Below, one piece after another: positions 22,573-30,980 of a stretch of 64,000 nt of DNA. How positions within the stretch are numbered: position 1 is the first letter of the stretch; the number at the start of each line of letters is the position of its first letter. This stretch comes from Desulfosarcina alkanivorans. Its GTDB lineage: Bacteria > Desulfobacterota > Desulfobacteria > Desulfobacterales > Desulfosarcinaceae. The stretch spans positions 4,898,001 to 4,962,000 of the forward strand of contig NZ_AP021874.1 of the NCBI RefSeq assembly GCF_009688945.1, in the 5' to 3' direction. Both the position numbers and the translations under genes were made by a program. The notes under the pieces are model-generated. The model was not told the origin of the DNA, did no database searches, and was given only the letters and a program-made list of their open reading frames with translations.

Positions 22573-23992
22573 CAAACGGTTCGATTTCGAACACAATGTC
22601 GCCGGTGCGCTGGCGGATGATCAGCTTCGCAAAAACCTGCGCAACGCCATGGACATCCTGGTGGAAAAGCGCCGCACGGTGTTTCCGGACGCCGACGCTC
22701 TCGAGCAGCTGCGCTCGGCCGGCAATGCCATCAAGCGCCGTGCGCTGAAGCAGCTTCCCCGGCTGCTGGAGCAGCTGGAAGCCAACTGCACAAGAAACGG
22801 CATCCGGGTGCACTGGGCCGAAGACACGAACGAGGCCAACGGCATCGTGCTCGAAATCCTGCGACGCCACGATGCGCCCGAAATCGTCAAGGGCAAATCC
22901 ATGGTCTCCGAAGAGATGCATCTCAACCATTTTCTCGAAGAAAACGGGATCGAGGCGGTGGAGACCGACCTGGGCGAATTCATCATCCAGCTCAATCACG
23001 AAACCCCCTCGCACATCATCGTGCCGGCCATTCACAAGAACAGGGACGAGGTGGCCGCCATCTTCCATGACAAGATCCCGGACACCCCCTACACCGAGGA
23101 CGTGGACGCGCTGACGGCCATCGCCAGGCGTGTGCTGCGCAAGCGCTTTGCCAGCGCCAGGGTGGGGCTTTCCGGCGTGAATTTCGCCATCGCCGAAACC
23201 GGCACCCTGCTGCTGGTGGAAAACGAAGGAAACGGCCGCATGTGCACCACCGCGCCCGAGGTGCACGTGGCCGTCATGGGCCTGGAAAAGGTCGTCGAGA
23301 AGCTCTCCGACGTACCGCCCCTGCTGCGGCTGCTGACCGGATCGGCCACCGGGCAGGCCATCACCACCTATGTCAACATGATCAGCGGGCCACGCAAGAG
23401 CGATGAAAAAGACGGCCCCAGGGAGGTGCACCTGGTCATTCTGGACAACGGCCGCTCGCGTATGCTGGCCGACCCGGAATTTCGCCAGACCCTGTTGTGC
23501 ATCCGCTGCGGCACCTGCCTGAACCACTGTCCGGTATACGTTCGCATCGGCGGCCATGCCTATGGGCATGTCTATCCGGGCCCCATCGGCAAAATCCTGA
23601 CCCCGCAGATGGAGGGCCTCCGCCGGGCCGGCGTGCTGGCTACCGCATCGAGCCTCTGCGGGGCCTGCGGCGAGGTCTGTCCGGTAAAAATCCCGATTCC
23701 CGATCTGATCCGCCGCCTGCGCAACGAAAGCTACGATCAGGACAACAGCGCCGCGGTGGCAGGCGGGGGCTACAAGAAAAACCTGGCCGAAACGATGGTC
23801 TGGAAAGGATGGGAGCTGGCCAACCGATCGCCGCTGCTGAATGCCATCGGTACCCGCCTGGCCGGAAAAGTCGGCAAGCGCATGCCCAGGGTCGGTCCGC
23901 TCAGACAATGGACGCGCGTCCGGACGCCGCCGACGGTGGCCCGCTGCAGCCTTCACGAACGCGTGCGCAAGGAAGGGGTGAACGATGAGTAG
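22562..23992 (+). CDS. lutB: lactate utilisation protein LutB (iron-sulfur)
   Basis: 476 residues. The N-terminal LUD-type domain has MVSEEMHLNHFLEENGIEAVETDLGEFI and GLSGVNFAIAETGTL. Two ferredoxin-like 4Fe-4S clusters follow: CIRCGTCLNHCPVY near 313 and CGACGEVCPVKIP near 363. The C-terminal tail ends near a basic stretch. The LutABC complex passes electrons from lactate to the quinone pool or another carrier. Start chosen at 22562, inside the end of lutA, because this is where family similarity begins. Confidence 0.93.
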   Translation: MGNDKRFDFEHNVAGALADDQLRKNLRNAMDILVEKRRTVFPDADALEQLRSAGNAIKRRALKQLPRLLEQLEANCTRNGIRVHWAEDTNEANGIVLEILRRHDAPEIVKGKSMVSEEMHLNHFLEENGIEAVETDLGEFIIQLNHETPSHIIVPAIHKNRDEVAAIFHDKIPDTPYTEDVDALTAIARRVLRKRFASARVGLSGVNFAIAETGTLLLVENEGNGRMCTTAPEVHVAVMGLEKVVEKLSDVPPLLRLLTGSATGQAITTYVNMISGPRKSDEKDGPREVHLVILDNGRSRMLADPEFRQTLLCIRCGTCLNHCPVYVRIGGHAYGHVYPGPIGKILTPQMEGLRRAGVLATASSLCGACGEVCPVKIPIPDLIRRLRNESYDQDNSAAVAGGGYKKNLAETMVWKGWELANRSPLLNAIGTRLAGKVGKRMPRVGPLRQWTRVRTPPTVARCSLHERVRKEGVNDE

Positions 23993-24647
23993 CCACACTG
24001 CCCGTGAACGCATATTGGCCCGACTGCATGCCTCCGGTACGGAGCAAACCAGGGTTCCTGAGGCGCCGCCGCCGCCGGATTTATCCCTTGATCGGGATGC
24101 GCGCATCGAGCGCCTGGCGACCCAGATGACGGCCATCCGTACCGAGGTGCACCTGGTGGACGCCGACCGCTGGACGGACAAACTCAAGGCGCTGGCCCGG
24201 GAGAAGGGGTGGAGACGGCTTCTTTTCGGACCGGGGTCGCCGATCGGCCCGGCCATTGAGAAGGCGTGGCCATCGGACGCCGACGGATTGCCGGAACGGG
24301 TGGCCTATTCCTCGCAGGTGGAGACCTTCAAGGACGATCTTTTTGAGATCGATGCCGGAATTACGAGCGTGCGCGGGGGCGTGGCCGATACCGGCGCCGT
24401 GGTCCTCTGGCCTACGCCGCATGAGCCCCGGCTCATGTCCCTGGTACCGCCGGTACATGTCGCGGTGCTGGATGCCGACACGATATACAACTCCCTGTCC
24501 GAAATGATGGCATCCGAGAACTGGGCCGCCGGCATGCCCACCAACGCCCTGTTGATCTCCGGGCCGTCCAAGACGGCCGATATCGAGTTTACCCTGGTGT
24601 TTGGTGTTCACGGTCCCAAGGAGCTGATTTTAATAATAAAAAAATAG
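23985..24647 (+). CDS. lutC: lactate utilisation protein LutC (LUD domain)
   Basis: 220 residues of LUD/YkgG type. The N-terminus is short and charged, then come VETFKDDLFEIDAGITSVRGGVADTGAVV and the glycine-rich core; GPSKTADIEFTLVFGVHGPKEL is the family's C-terminal signature. ATG at 23985 overlaps the lutB stop by eight bases and follows AAGGAAGGGG. Required for LutABC lactate oxidation in other bacteria; its exact chemical role is not settled. The gene is followed by 71 bases of low-complexity sequence before glcD. Confidence 0.92.
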   Translation: MSSHTARERILARLHASGTEQTRVPEAPPPPDLSLDRDARIERLATQMTAIRTEVHLVDADRWTDKLKALAREKGWRRLLFGPGSPIGPAIEKAWPSDADGLPERVAYSSQVETFKDDLFEIDAGITSVRGGVADTGAVVLWPTPHEPRLMSLVPPVHVAVLDADTIYNSLSEMMASENWAAGMPTNALLISGPSKTADIEFTLVFGVHGPKELILIIKK

Positions 24648-24718
24648 ACAGTGGGGAATGCTTGACTCCTGGCTCCTGAATTCCGGATTCATTTTCATAA
24701 ACAGCAAGGACCCTGACC

Positions 24719-26107
24719 ATGATTGCTGATTCACTTGTCAAAAAATTCAAAGCCATCGTCGGTGACGACAACGCCTGGACCGATGCCACCGACCTGCACA
24801 CCTACTCCTACGACGCCGCCGTTGTTGACCCGGTCCAGCCCGGCTTGATCGTGCGGCCGACCACGACCGAGGCGCTCGGTCGGGCGGTGCGCCTGTGCAA
24901 TGACAACGGCCTGCCGCTGACCGTGCGGGGTGCCGGCACCAACCTGAGCGGGGGTACCGTGCCCCTGCCCGGCGGTGTGGTCATCGCGACCAACGGGATG
25001 AAGTCTATTCTCGAGATCAACGAGGCGGATATGTACGCCGTGGTGCAGCCCGGCGTGGTCACGGCCAAACTGGCCGCCGCCGTGGAAGCCAGGGGCCTGT
25101 TCTACCCGCCCGATCCCGGCAGCCAGGCCGTTTCGACCATCGGCGGCAACGTGGCTGAAAACGCCGGGGGCCTGCGCGGGCTGAAATACGGCGTTACCCG
25201 GGATTACGTCATGGGCGTGAGCTTTTTCGATGTTGACGGCAACCTGGTCAAATCCGGATCCCGGACCGTCAAGTGCGCCACCGGCTACAACCTGACCGGA
25301 TTGATGGTCGGCTCGGAAGGCACCCTGGGCGTGTTCGCCGAAATCATTCTCAAGCTGATCCCGCTGCCGGCTCACCGCAAGGCCATGATGGCCGTTTTCG
25401 AATCTCTGGAAAAGGCCTCCGAGACCGTGGCCGCCATCATTGCCGAGCGGATCGTTCCCGCCACCCTGGAATTTCTGGACAACTTCACCATCCGGGCGGT
25501 GGAAGATTTCAGCAAGGCCGGCCTGCCCAGGGACGCGGCGGCCATGCTGCTGGTGGAACTGGACGGTCACGCGGCGCAGGTGGAAGAAGACGCCGATCGG
25601 GTGGAAGCGCTGTGCCGGTCCATGGGCGCGACCTCGATCCGTGTGGCCCGGGATGCGGCCGAGCGCGACCGGGTCTGGGCGGCCCGCCGTGCGGCCCTGT
25701 CCGCCCTGGCGCAGCTCAAGCCCACCCTGGTATTGGAAGATGCAACGGTGCCCCGCAGCCGTATTCCGGATATGGTCGCCGCCATCGGACGGATCGCCAA
25801 ACGCTACGATCTCACCATCGGCACCTTCGGGCACGCCGGCGACGGCAACCTGCACCCCACCATCCTGACGGACAAACGCAACCATGACGAATGGGAGCGG
25901 GTGGAAAAGGCCATCGACGACATCTTTGATGAAGCCCTGGCCATGGGGGGAACCCTGTCGGGCGAACACGGCACCGGCCTGGCCAAATCCCGCTACCTGG
26001 AAAAGGAAACCAGCGCCGGAACGATTCTTTTTTCATCGCGGATCAAGCGCGCCATGGATCCCAACAACATCCTCAACCCCGGCAAGATCATCGCCGCGAA
26101 AGCATAG
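24719..26107 (+). CDS. glcD: FAD-linked 2-hydroxyacid dehydrogenase (GlcD / D-lactate dehydrogenase family)
   Basis: 462 residues. The PCMH-type FAD-binding domain contains LTVRGAGTNLSGGTVPLPGGVVI near 61 and PPDPGSQAVSTIGGNVAENAGGLRGLKYG near 125. The C-terminal oxidase domain contains GTFGHAGDGNLHPTIL near 369, with its conserved histidines, and GTLSGEHGTGLAKSRYL near 409. Oxidises glycolate or D-lactate. It sits after lutABC, so the operon seems able to oxidise both lactate stereoisomers: Lut for L, GlcDF-type for D. Four bases separate its stop from glcF. Confidence 0.92.
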   Translation: MIADSLVKKFKAIVGDDNAWTDATDLHTYSYDAAVVDPVQPGLIVRPTTTEALGRAVRLCNDNGLPLTVRGAGTNLSGGTVPLPGGVVIATNGMKSILEINEADMYAVVQPGVVTAKLAAAVEARGLFYPPDPGSQAVSTIGGNVAENAGGLRGLKYGVTRDYVMGVSFFDVDGNLVKSGSRTVKCATGYNLTGLMVGSEGTLGVFAEIILKLIPLPAHRKAMMAVFESLEKASETVAAIIAERIVPATLEFLDNFTIRAVEDFSKAGLPRDAAAMLLVELDGHAAQVEEDADRVEALCRSMGATSIRVARDAAERDRVWAARRAALSALAQLKPTLVLEDATVPRSRIPDMVAAIGRIAKRYDLTIGTFGHAGDGNLHPTILTDKRNHDEWERVEKAIDDIFDEALAMGGTLSGEHGTGLAKSRYLEKETSAGTILFSSRIKRAMDPNNILNPGKIIAAKA

Positions 26108-26111
26108 CAAT

Positions 26112-27401
26112 ATGGCATCAATGGAAGCACTCGCCCGCCTCATGCGGGAACTGGAAGATCAACTCGTCGTCTGTATGCGCTGCGGCATGTGCCAGTCGGT
26201 CTGCCCGGTTTTCGACCAGACCGGTCGGGAAGCCGACGTGGCCAGGGGCAAGCTGGCCCTGTTGAGCGGTCTGATGGAGTCCATGTTCGATGACCCGGAA
26301 GGGGTCTACCAGCGGCTGAACAAGTGCCTGCTGTGCGGATCCTGCTCGGCCAACTGCCCCAGCGGGGTCAGCGTGCAGGAGATCTTCATCAAGGCGCGGG
26401 CCATCCTGACCGGTTATATGGGGCTGCCCCCGGCCAAACGGCTGATCCTGAAAGGCATGCTGGCCCACCCGGCGCTGTTCGACCGGCTGACCGAATGGGG
26501 CGCCCGGTTCCAGAAAATTTTCACCCGTCCGGTCAACGACATCGTCGGCACCTCCTGCGCCCGGGTGATGTCGCCCCTGATCCAGGATCGCCATTTCCGG
26601 ACCCTGGCCCCGGTGCCCTTTCACCGCGAGGTGCCGTCCATGGACCGGCCGGCCGGCCGGTCGGGACTCAAGGTGGCCATTTTTACCGGGTGTCTGATCG
26701 ACAAGATGTTTCCCGCCATCGCCCACAGCACCATCAAGGTGCTGGACCACCTCGGGGTGGGCATCTACCTGCCGGACAACCAGGGCTGCTGCGGCATTCC
26801 GGCGCTGTCCAGCGGGGACCTGCCCACCTTCCAGAAGCTGCTGTCCCACAACCTGAAGCGCTTTGAAGCCGGTGAATTCGATGTGCTGGTCACCGCCTGC
26901 GCCACCTGCACCTCCACGATCCACGAAATGTGGCCGACGATGGCGGATGACGGCCACCGCGAGGCTGCCGCCCGGCTGGCCCGGCGTACCATGGACATCA
27001 ACCAGTTCCTGATCGATGAGGCCGGGCTGCAGCCGCTGACCGGTTCGGCCGCAACCCCCCGGACGGTCACCTACCACGACCCGTGCCACTTGAAAAAGAG
27101 CCTCGATGTGTCCAGTCAGCCGCGTGCCGTGATTCACGCCGCCCCCGGCTGCACGTTGACGGAAATGGCCGAGCCCGACTGGTGTTGCGGCATGGGTGGC
27201 AGTTTCAACCTGCAGTACTACGACATCTCCAGAGGCATCGGGCAGAAAAAAGCGCTGCAGATCCAGGAGACCGGTGCGGATACGCTGGCAACGGGATGCC
27301 CGGCCTGCATGATCCAGATTTCCGACATGCTGTCCCAGGCCGGCGCGAAGGTCGCCGTGCGGCATCCCATCGAACTTCTGGCGGAAGCCCTGGGCGAATG
27401 A
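26112..27401 (+). CDS. glcF: iron-sulfur subunit of the GlcDF-type hydroxyacid dehydrogenase
   Basis: 429 residues. Two N-terminal 4Fe-4S motifs, CMRCGMCQSVCPVF near 18 and CLLCGSCSANCPSG near 70. The C-terminal half has two CCG domains: GCCGIPALSSGD near 226 and WCCGMGGSFN near 357, with ACATCTSTIHEMWP and TGCPACMIQ. It relays electrons from the FAD subunit encoded just upstream. The ATG at 26112 is the first in-frame start after the glcD stop; earlier in-frame starts lie inside glcD. The gene overlaps the gntR start by four bases (ATGA). Confidence 0.92.
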   Translation: MASMEALARLMRELEDQLVVCMRCGMCQSVCPVFDQTGREADVARGKLALLSGLMESMFDDPEGVYQRLNKCLLCGSCSANCPSGVSVQEIFIKARAILTGYMGLPPAKRLILKGMLAHPALFDRLTEWGARFQKIFTRPVNDIVGTSCARVMSPLIQDRHFRTLAPVPFHREVPSMDRPAGRSGLKVAIFTGCLIDKMFPAIAHSTIKVLDHLGVGIYLPDNQGCCGIPALSSGDLPTFQKLLSHNLKRFEAGEFDVLVTACATCTSTIHEMWPTMADDGHREAAARLARRTMDINQFLIDEAGLQPLTGSAATPRTVTYHDPCHLKKSLDVSSQPRAVIHAAPGCTLTEMAEPDWCCGMGGSFNLQYYDISRGIGQKKALQIQETGADTLATGCPACMIQISDMLSQAGAKVAVRHPIELLAEALGE

Positions 27402-28105
27402 AAATACGGCTGAAACCCATCAATCCCAAGCGCATTTCCGATCAGGTCTTCGACCAGCTGCGGGAGCTGATCTTCCGCGGCGACTTCCAGCCCGGCCAGA
27501 AAATCATGACCGAGCGGGAACTGGCCAAGGCATTGAATGTCAGCCGGAACTCCGTCCGCGAGGCGATCAACAAACTGGTCACCCTTCGTTTTCTGGAGCA
27601 GCGCCAGGGCCAGGGGACCTTTGTGCGGTCGATGGACGAAGCGGTGAGGATACCCCTGGCCACCGTCATGGAAACCCAGGATGCGAGCCTCATCGACCTG
27701 ATGGAAATGCGCATGGGAATCGAGTGCAACGCGGCTTCGCTGGCAGCCCTGAGGGCCAATGCGGACGATCTGGAGGCCATCGAAAAGGCCATCGTCGAGA
27801 TGGACACCGATACCCGTTCCGGCGGACTGGGCACCGAGGGGGATCTCTCCTTCCACATGGCCATTGCCTCGGCGACCAAAAATCCGCTGCAGATCTACAT
27901 CATGAAAAATGTTTCCGATTTCCTTCATGTCGGCATCCGCGAAAACCTGCTGCATCTCTACCAGGATCCGGATAACATCGTGGAGATCCTGCGACAGCAC
28001 CAGGCCATCTACCGGGCCATCCGCAGTGGTGATGCCGAAGCGGCCTACACGACAATGAGAAATCACATCAACTACGTGATCCGCTTTTTCAAAAATTTCG
28101 AATAG
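27398..28105 (+). CDS. GntR-family regulator, FadR subfamily (LldR/PdhR-like)
   Basis: 235 residues. The winged-helix N-terminus contains DQVFDQLRELIFRGDFQPGQ and the recognition region RELAKALNVSRNSVREAINKLVTLRF, then QGQGTFV. The C-terminal FCD all-alpha ligand domain covers about 90-230, with LDLMEMRMGIECNAA-like helix one and a pattern of histidines that bind metal and carboxylate in the family. It is the last gene of the dctPQM-lutABC-glcDF row. A TGGTATGACCA operator for this subfamily lies at the operon promoter, so the likely logic is repression relieved by lactate or a related acid. Confidence 0.9.
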   Translation: MKIRLKPINPKRISDQVFDQLRELIFRGDFQPGQKIMTERELAKALNVSRNSVREAINKLVTLRFLEQRQGQGTFVRSMDEAVRIPLATVMETQDASLIDLMEMRMGIECNAASLAALRANADDLEAIEKAIVEMDTDTRSGGLGTEGDLSFHMAIASATKNPLQIYIMKNVSDFLHVGIRENLLHLYQDPDNIVEILRQHQAIYRAIRSGDAEAAYTTMRNHINYVIRFFKNFE

Positions 28106-28287
28106 ACTGCCTTTTCATCGCTTTGCCGCGTCTCTGCAGCGGCTCATCCGCTTTTTCGACCTGCCGCAACATAGCCTTTGCACTGAAATTCATGTATACC
28201 CGTTTTCCGATGGGAACCGCCTGTTTCCGGGCGGGGGGCGAACCCTTTCCCCGCCGTCACATCACAACCGCAAAGGAGAGACCTGCC

Positions 28288-28638
28288 ATGGGTGACATCG
28301 AGACGTTTCAACAGGAGCGGAAAACGCTCAACGAACTGGTCATGAAGTATGCCGGGCTGGGCACCAAGCGATACTACAGCCTGGATTCTCAAGCGTATCG
28401 GGAGGGGGCGCTGCCGGTCAAGACCAAGGAACTGCTGGGTCTGGTGGCCAGTTTTGTGCTGCGATGCGACGACTGCATCAAGTACCATGTGATCCGCTGC
28501 CACGAAGAGGGCGTCACCAGCCAGGAATTGGAAGAAGCGCTTTTTATCGGCCTGATCGTGGGTGGAACCATCACCATTCCCCACCAGCGTCGAGCCATGA
28601 AGGCGTGGGATGAACTGGTAAGCAAGGATGCCGATTGA
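28288..28638 (+). CDS. carboxymuconolactone decarboxylase / AhpD-like protein
   Basis: 116 residues, all-alpha AhpD-like fold. The redox motif CDDC followed by IKYH lies near 51-58 (LRCDDCIKYHVIRCHEEG), as in alkylhydroperoxidase-type members that use the CxxC pair. The ATG at 28288 has AAAGGAGAG nine bases upstream; the frame is open further back but without a ribosome site. It lies 180 bases after the gntR gene and 160 before the DUF1858-type gene, so operon membership is unclear. Physiological substrate unknown. Confidence 0.85.
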   Translation: MGDIETFQQERKTLNELVMKYAGLGTKRYYSLDSQAYREGALPVKTKELLGLVASFVLRCDDCIKYHVIRCHEEGVTSQELEEALFIGLIVGGTITIPHQRRAMKAWDELVSKDAD

Positions 28639-28797
28639 TGACGGGGCGTCACCCTTTTTACGTATCCGTCGGAAATGCGACTTTACCTGCGTCCATCAAT
28701 TTTTTCTATGGACAGGGCTTGCCGGATCGTTTTTAGCAATTTGATTTCCACCCCTTTCACGATTACTCTCAACCGATCGAAAGGATGGGAAACCAAG

Positions 28798-29097
28798 ATG
28801 TCACAAAACGCGCCGGCTTGCATTGATTCACGAATGACGGTATTGGATATCGTCAGTTGCCACCGGGCGACCGAGGCGGTGTTCAAGGCCTGGGACCGCC
28901 GAGCGGGTGCGTGCATCTGTTGCCAGGCACTGTTCGATCCGCTATGGCAGGTGGCCGATCGCTACGGCCTCGATCTGGACCGGCTGGTGGCCGAGCTCAA
29001 CGCCGCTGCCCGCCTGCCGGGTGCTCCGGAAAGGGCTGACGGTTCCGGCATCCCCATCGACCCTAGACCCCGGGAGAAACAACATGGCTGCAAATAA
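28798..29097 (+). CDS. small DUF1858-type protein upstream of selD
   Basis: 99 residues. The core MTVLDIVSCHRATEAVFKAWD and the cysteine cluster GACICCQALFDPLWQVADRYGLDLDRLVAELN match the small domain found alone or fused to redox and hybrid-cluster-associated proteins. The CxCC cysteines could bind a metal or selenium species; no function is established. Start chosen at 28798, where AAAGGATGGGA precedes ATG. It overlaps the selD start codon (29084) by 14 bases, so translation of the two is probably coupled. Confidence 0.75.
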   Translation: MSQNAPACIDSRMTVLDIVSCHRATEAVFKAWDRRAGACICCQALFDPLWQVADRYGLDLDRLVAELNAAARLPGAPERADGSGIPIDPRPREKQHGCK

Positions 29098-30145
29098 CCC
29101 ATCCCCGTCCCCCCTTCGCCTGACCGAAACGGTTAAAGGGGCCGGCTGAGCGTCCAAACTGCCTCCAGGGGACCTGGACAAAGCCTTATGCGGACTGGAT
29201 TTTCCAACAGACGCCAATGTGCTGGTGGGCCTCAACCGCGCAGACGATGCCGGTGTCTACCAGGTGTCCGAGGATCTGGCCCTGATTCAAACGGTGGATT
29301 TTTTTACCCCCGTGGTCGACGATCCCTACTGGTTCGGACAAATCGCCGCGGCCAATGCCCTGAGCGATGTCTACGCCATGGGCGGGGAGCCTAAAACGGC
29401 CATGAACCTGGTGGGATTCCCCCTGAAGCTGATGGACCTTTCCGTGCTGCGGCAGGTGATTCAAGGGGGGATCGACAAGGTCAGGGAGGCGGGCGTGGTC
29501 CTGCTGGGCGGGCACAGCGTGGAGGATGAGGAGCTCAAATACGGGCTTTCCGTGACCGGGTTCATCCATCCCAACCGGATACTCACCAAACAGGGGATCA
29601 ACGTGGGCGATCGCCTGGTGCTGACCAAACCCCTGGGTACGGGCATCGTCAATACGGCCATCAAAGGCAAACTGGCCTCGGGAGAGATTACCCGCAAGGT
29701 CACCGCCATCATGGCTGCTCTGAACCGGACGGCCGCCGACGTGATGCGCGCCTATCCCGTGCATGCCTGCACCGATATCACCGGTTTCGGGCTGATCGGC
29801 CATCTGGCCGAGATGATGCAGGGGACCGGGCTGGGGGTGCGGATCGTACTCGAAAAACTGCCCATTATCGACGTGGCGCTGGGGTTTGCCTCCATGGGCA
29901 TGGTGCCGGGAGGTGCCCACAAGAACCGCAGTTTCCGCGCCTCCATGGTGGATATGGACGAAGGGGTGGACCCGGCCATGCAGGATATCCTGTTCGACCC
30001 CCAGACATCCGGCGGGTTGTGCATCGCCGTGGCACCCACCTCGGCCGACGGATTGGTGGAGCACCTGCATAGTGAAGGGGTCGAACATGCCGCCGTCATT
30101 GGCGAGGTGGTGGATTATCCGGCTGGCATCATACAGCTGGCGTGA
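29084..30145 (+). CDS. selD: selenide, water dikinase containing selenocysteine (in-frame UGA)
   Basis: 353 residues if TGA at 29147-29149 is read as selenocysteine. SelD makes selenophosphate from selenide and ATP. Reading from ATG 29084 (GGGAG seven bases upstream) gives LTETVKGAG-Sec-ASKLPPGDL, the exact N-terminal active-site context where SelD proteins have Cys or Sec (here residue 22, followed by Lys25). Without recoding, the frame would seem to start at 29219 and lack the catalytic site. Downstream features: DFFTPVVDDPYWFGQIAAANALSDVYAMGG, GGHSVED, TDITGFGLIGHLAEM and DPQTSGGLCIAV. Next to yedF. Confidence 0.95.
29150..29180 (+). promoter_or_regulatory. likely bacterial SECIS hairpin after the selD UGA
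   Basis: CCAGG (29165-29169), loop GGA, CCTGG (29173-29177) form a small stem starting 15 bases after the UGA. Bacterial SECIS elements lie in this place, inside the coding sequence, and bind SelB through a short apical loop. The stem was judged by eye. Confidence 0.55.
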
Positions 30146-30302
30146 ATGGGAACAGAAGACAGAGGCCGGATGACTGAGGTCGGACATCCGACCGCCGAAT
30201 GCTGGATTGAGGGATTAAGGGCTTGCAGGAGCGGCTTCCAGCCGCGATCTGGCTTCCGGCTTCCGATCGCCGGCATCCAATTTTTGAATAAAGGAACCAC
30301 AC
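30146..30302. other. low-complexity spacer between selD and yedF
   Basis: 157 bases with no ORF. Built from short degenerate repeats (GAGGCCGGATGACTGAGG, GGCTTCC-AGCCGCG, GGCTTCCGGCTTCCG). Similar word-repeat spacers occur at 24650-24700 and 58325-58370. The yedF ribosome site AAAGGAA is at the end. Confidence 0.5.
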
Positions 30303-30899
30303 GTGAACAAGATCGATGCGCGCGGCCTTTCCTGTCCGGCACCGGTGCTGGAGACCAAGGCGGCAGTGGAAAGCCGGCACCCCGAACATATTGAAGTGCT
30401 GGTGGATAACGAGCCGGCCCGGCAGAATGTGGTCCGGTTTCTGGAGTCCCAGGGCTATCAGACCCGAACTGGCCGGGACGGCGGCTCCTTTTCGGTTGTC
30501 GGCACCGGCGGAGACCCGGCGCCTGAGTCCAAAGCGGCTGTACCGTTGACGGATGGTGCCGGAAAGAAAATTATGGTGATGGTGGCGGCGGACTGCATGG
30601 GCAGCGGCGACGACGAACTGGGAGCCCGGTTGATGATCAACTTCATCAAAACCCTCAAGGAGATGGGCGACGAGCTGTGGCGCCTGGTGTTCGTCAACAG
30701 CGGGGTCAAGCTGACCATCACCGGAGCCGGCACTCTGGAAGATCTCAAGGCGATGGAAGACGCCGGTCTCTCCATCCTGGTGTGCGGTACCTGTCTGGAT
30801 CACTTCGCGTTGCTGGAGAAAAAGCAGGTCGGCCAGACGACCAACATGCTGGATATCGTTACGGCCATGCAACTGGCCGACAAGGTGATCAACATTTAA
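30303..30899 (+). CDS. yedF: YedF-type selenium metabolism protein (TusA + DsrE-like)
   Basis: 198 residues. The N-terminal TusA/SirA-like domain has the CPxP motif in GLSCPAPVLETK (Cys10-Pro-Ala-Pro). The C-terminal DsrE/F-like domain covers about 85-198, with MGSGDDELGARLMINFIKTL and the cysteine pair LVCGTCLDHF near 160. This fused form is regularly found beside selD and is proposed to handle reduced selenium for selenophosphate synthesis; the chemistry is not proven. GTG start with AAGGAA upstream. It follows selD on the same strand and converges with alaC. Confidence 0.88.
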   Translation: MNKIDARGLSCPAPVLETKAAVESRHPEHIEVLVDNEPARQNVVRFLESQGYQTRTGRDGGSFSVVGTGGDPAPESKAAVPLTDGAGKKIMVMVAADCMGSGDDELGARLMINFIKTLKEMGDELWRLVFVNSGVKLTITGAGTLEDLKAMEDAGLSILVCGTCLDHFALLEKKQVGQTTNMLDIVTAMQLADKVINI

Positions 30900-30900
30900 C

Positions 30901-30926
30901 GGCTGAAACCGGCAGCCCCTTTTACC
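30901..30926 (+). terminator. weak hairpin after yedF
   Basis: GGCTG (30902-30906) can pair with CAGCC (30914-30918), followed by CCTTTTACC. A short stem and U-run make it a weak candidate. Confidence 0.3.
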
Positions 30927-30980
30927 TGACCGCGACGGGATTTTGCTGCAGGATGCCGTTTGATCGATTGGCGGTGGTCG

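Noticed and set aside
22559..24256. 565-residue minus-strand ORF opposite lutB/lutC
   Set aside because: Antisense to lutB and lutC, which carry full iron-sulfur motifs and overlapping starts.
29219..30145. selD starting at 29219
   Set aside because: This start lacks the catalytic N-terminus; reading through the TGA from 29084 restores the normal SelD sequence.
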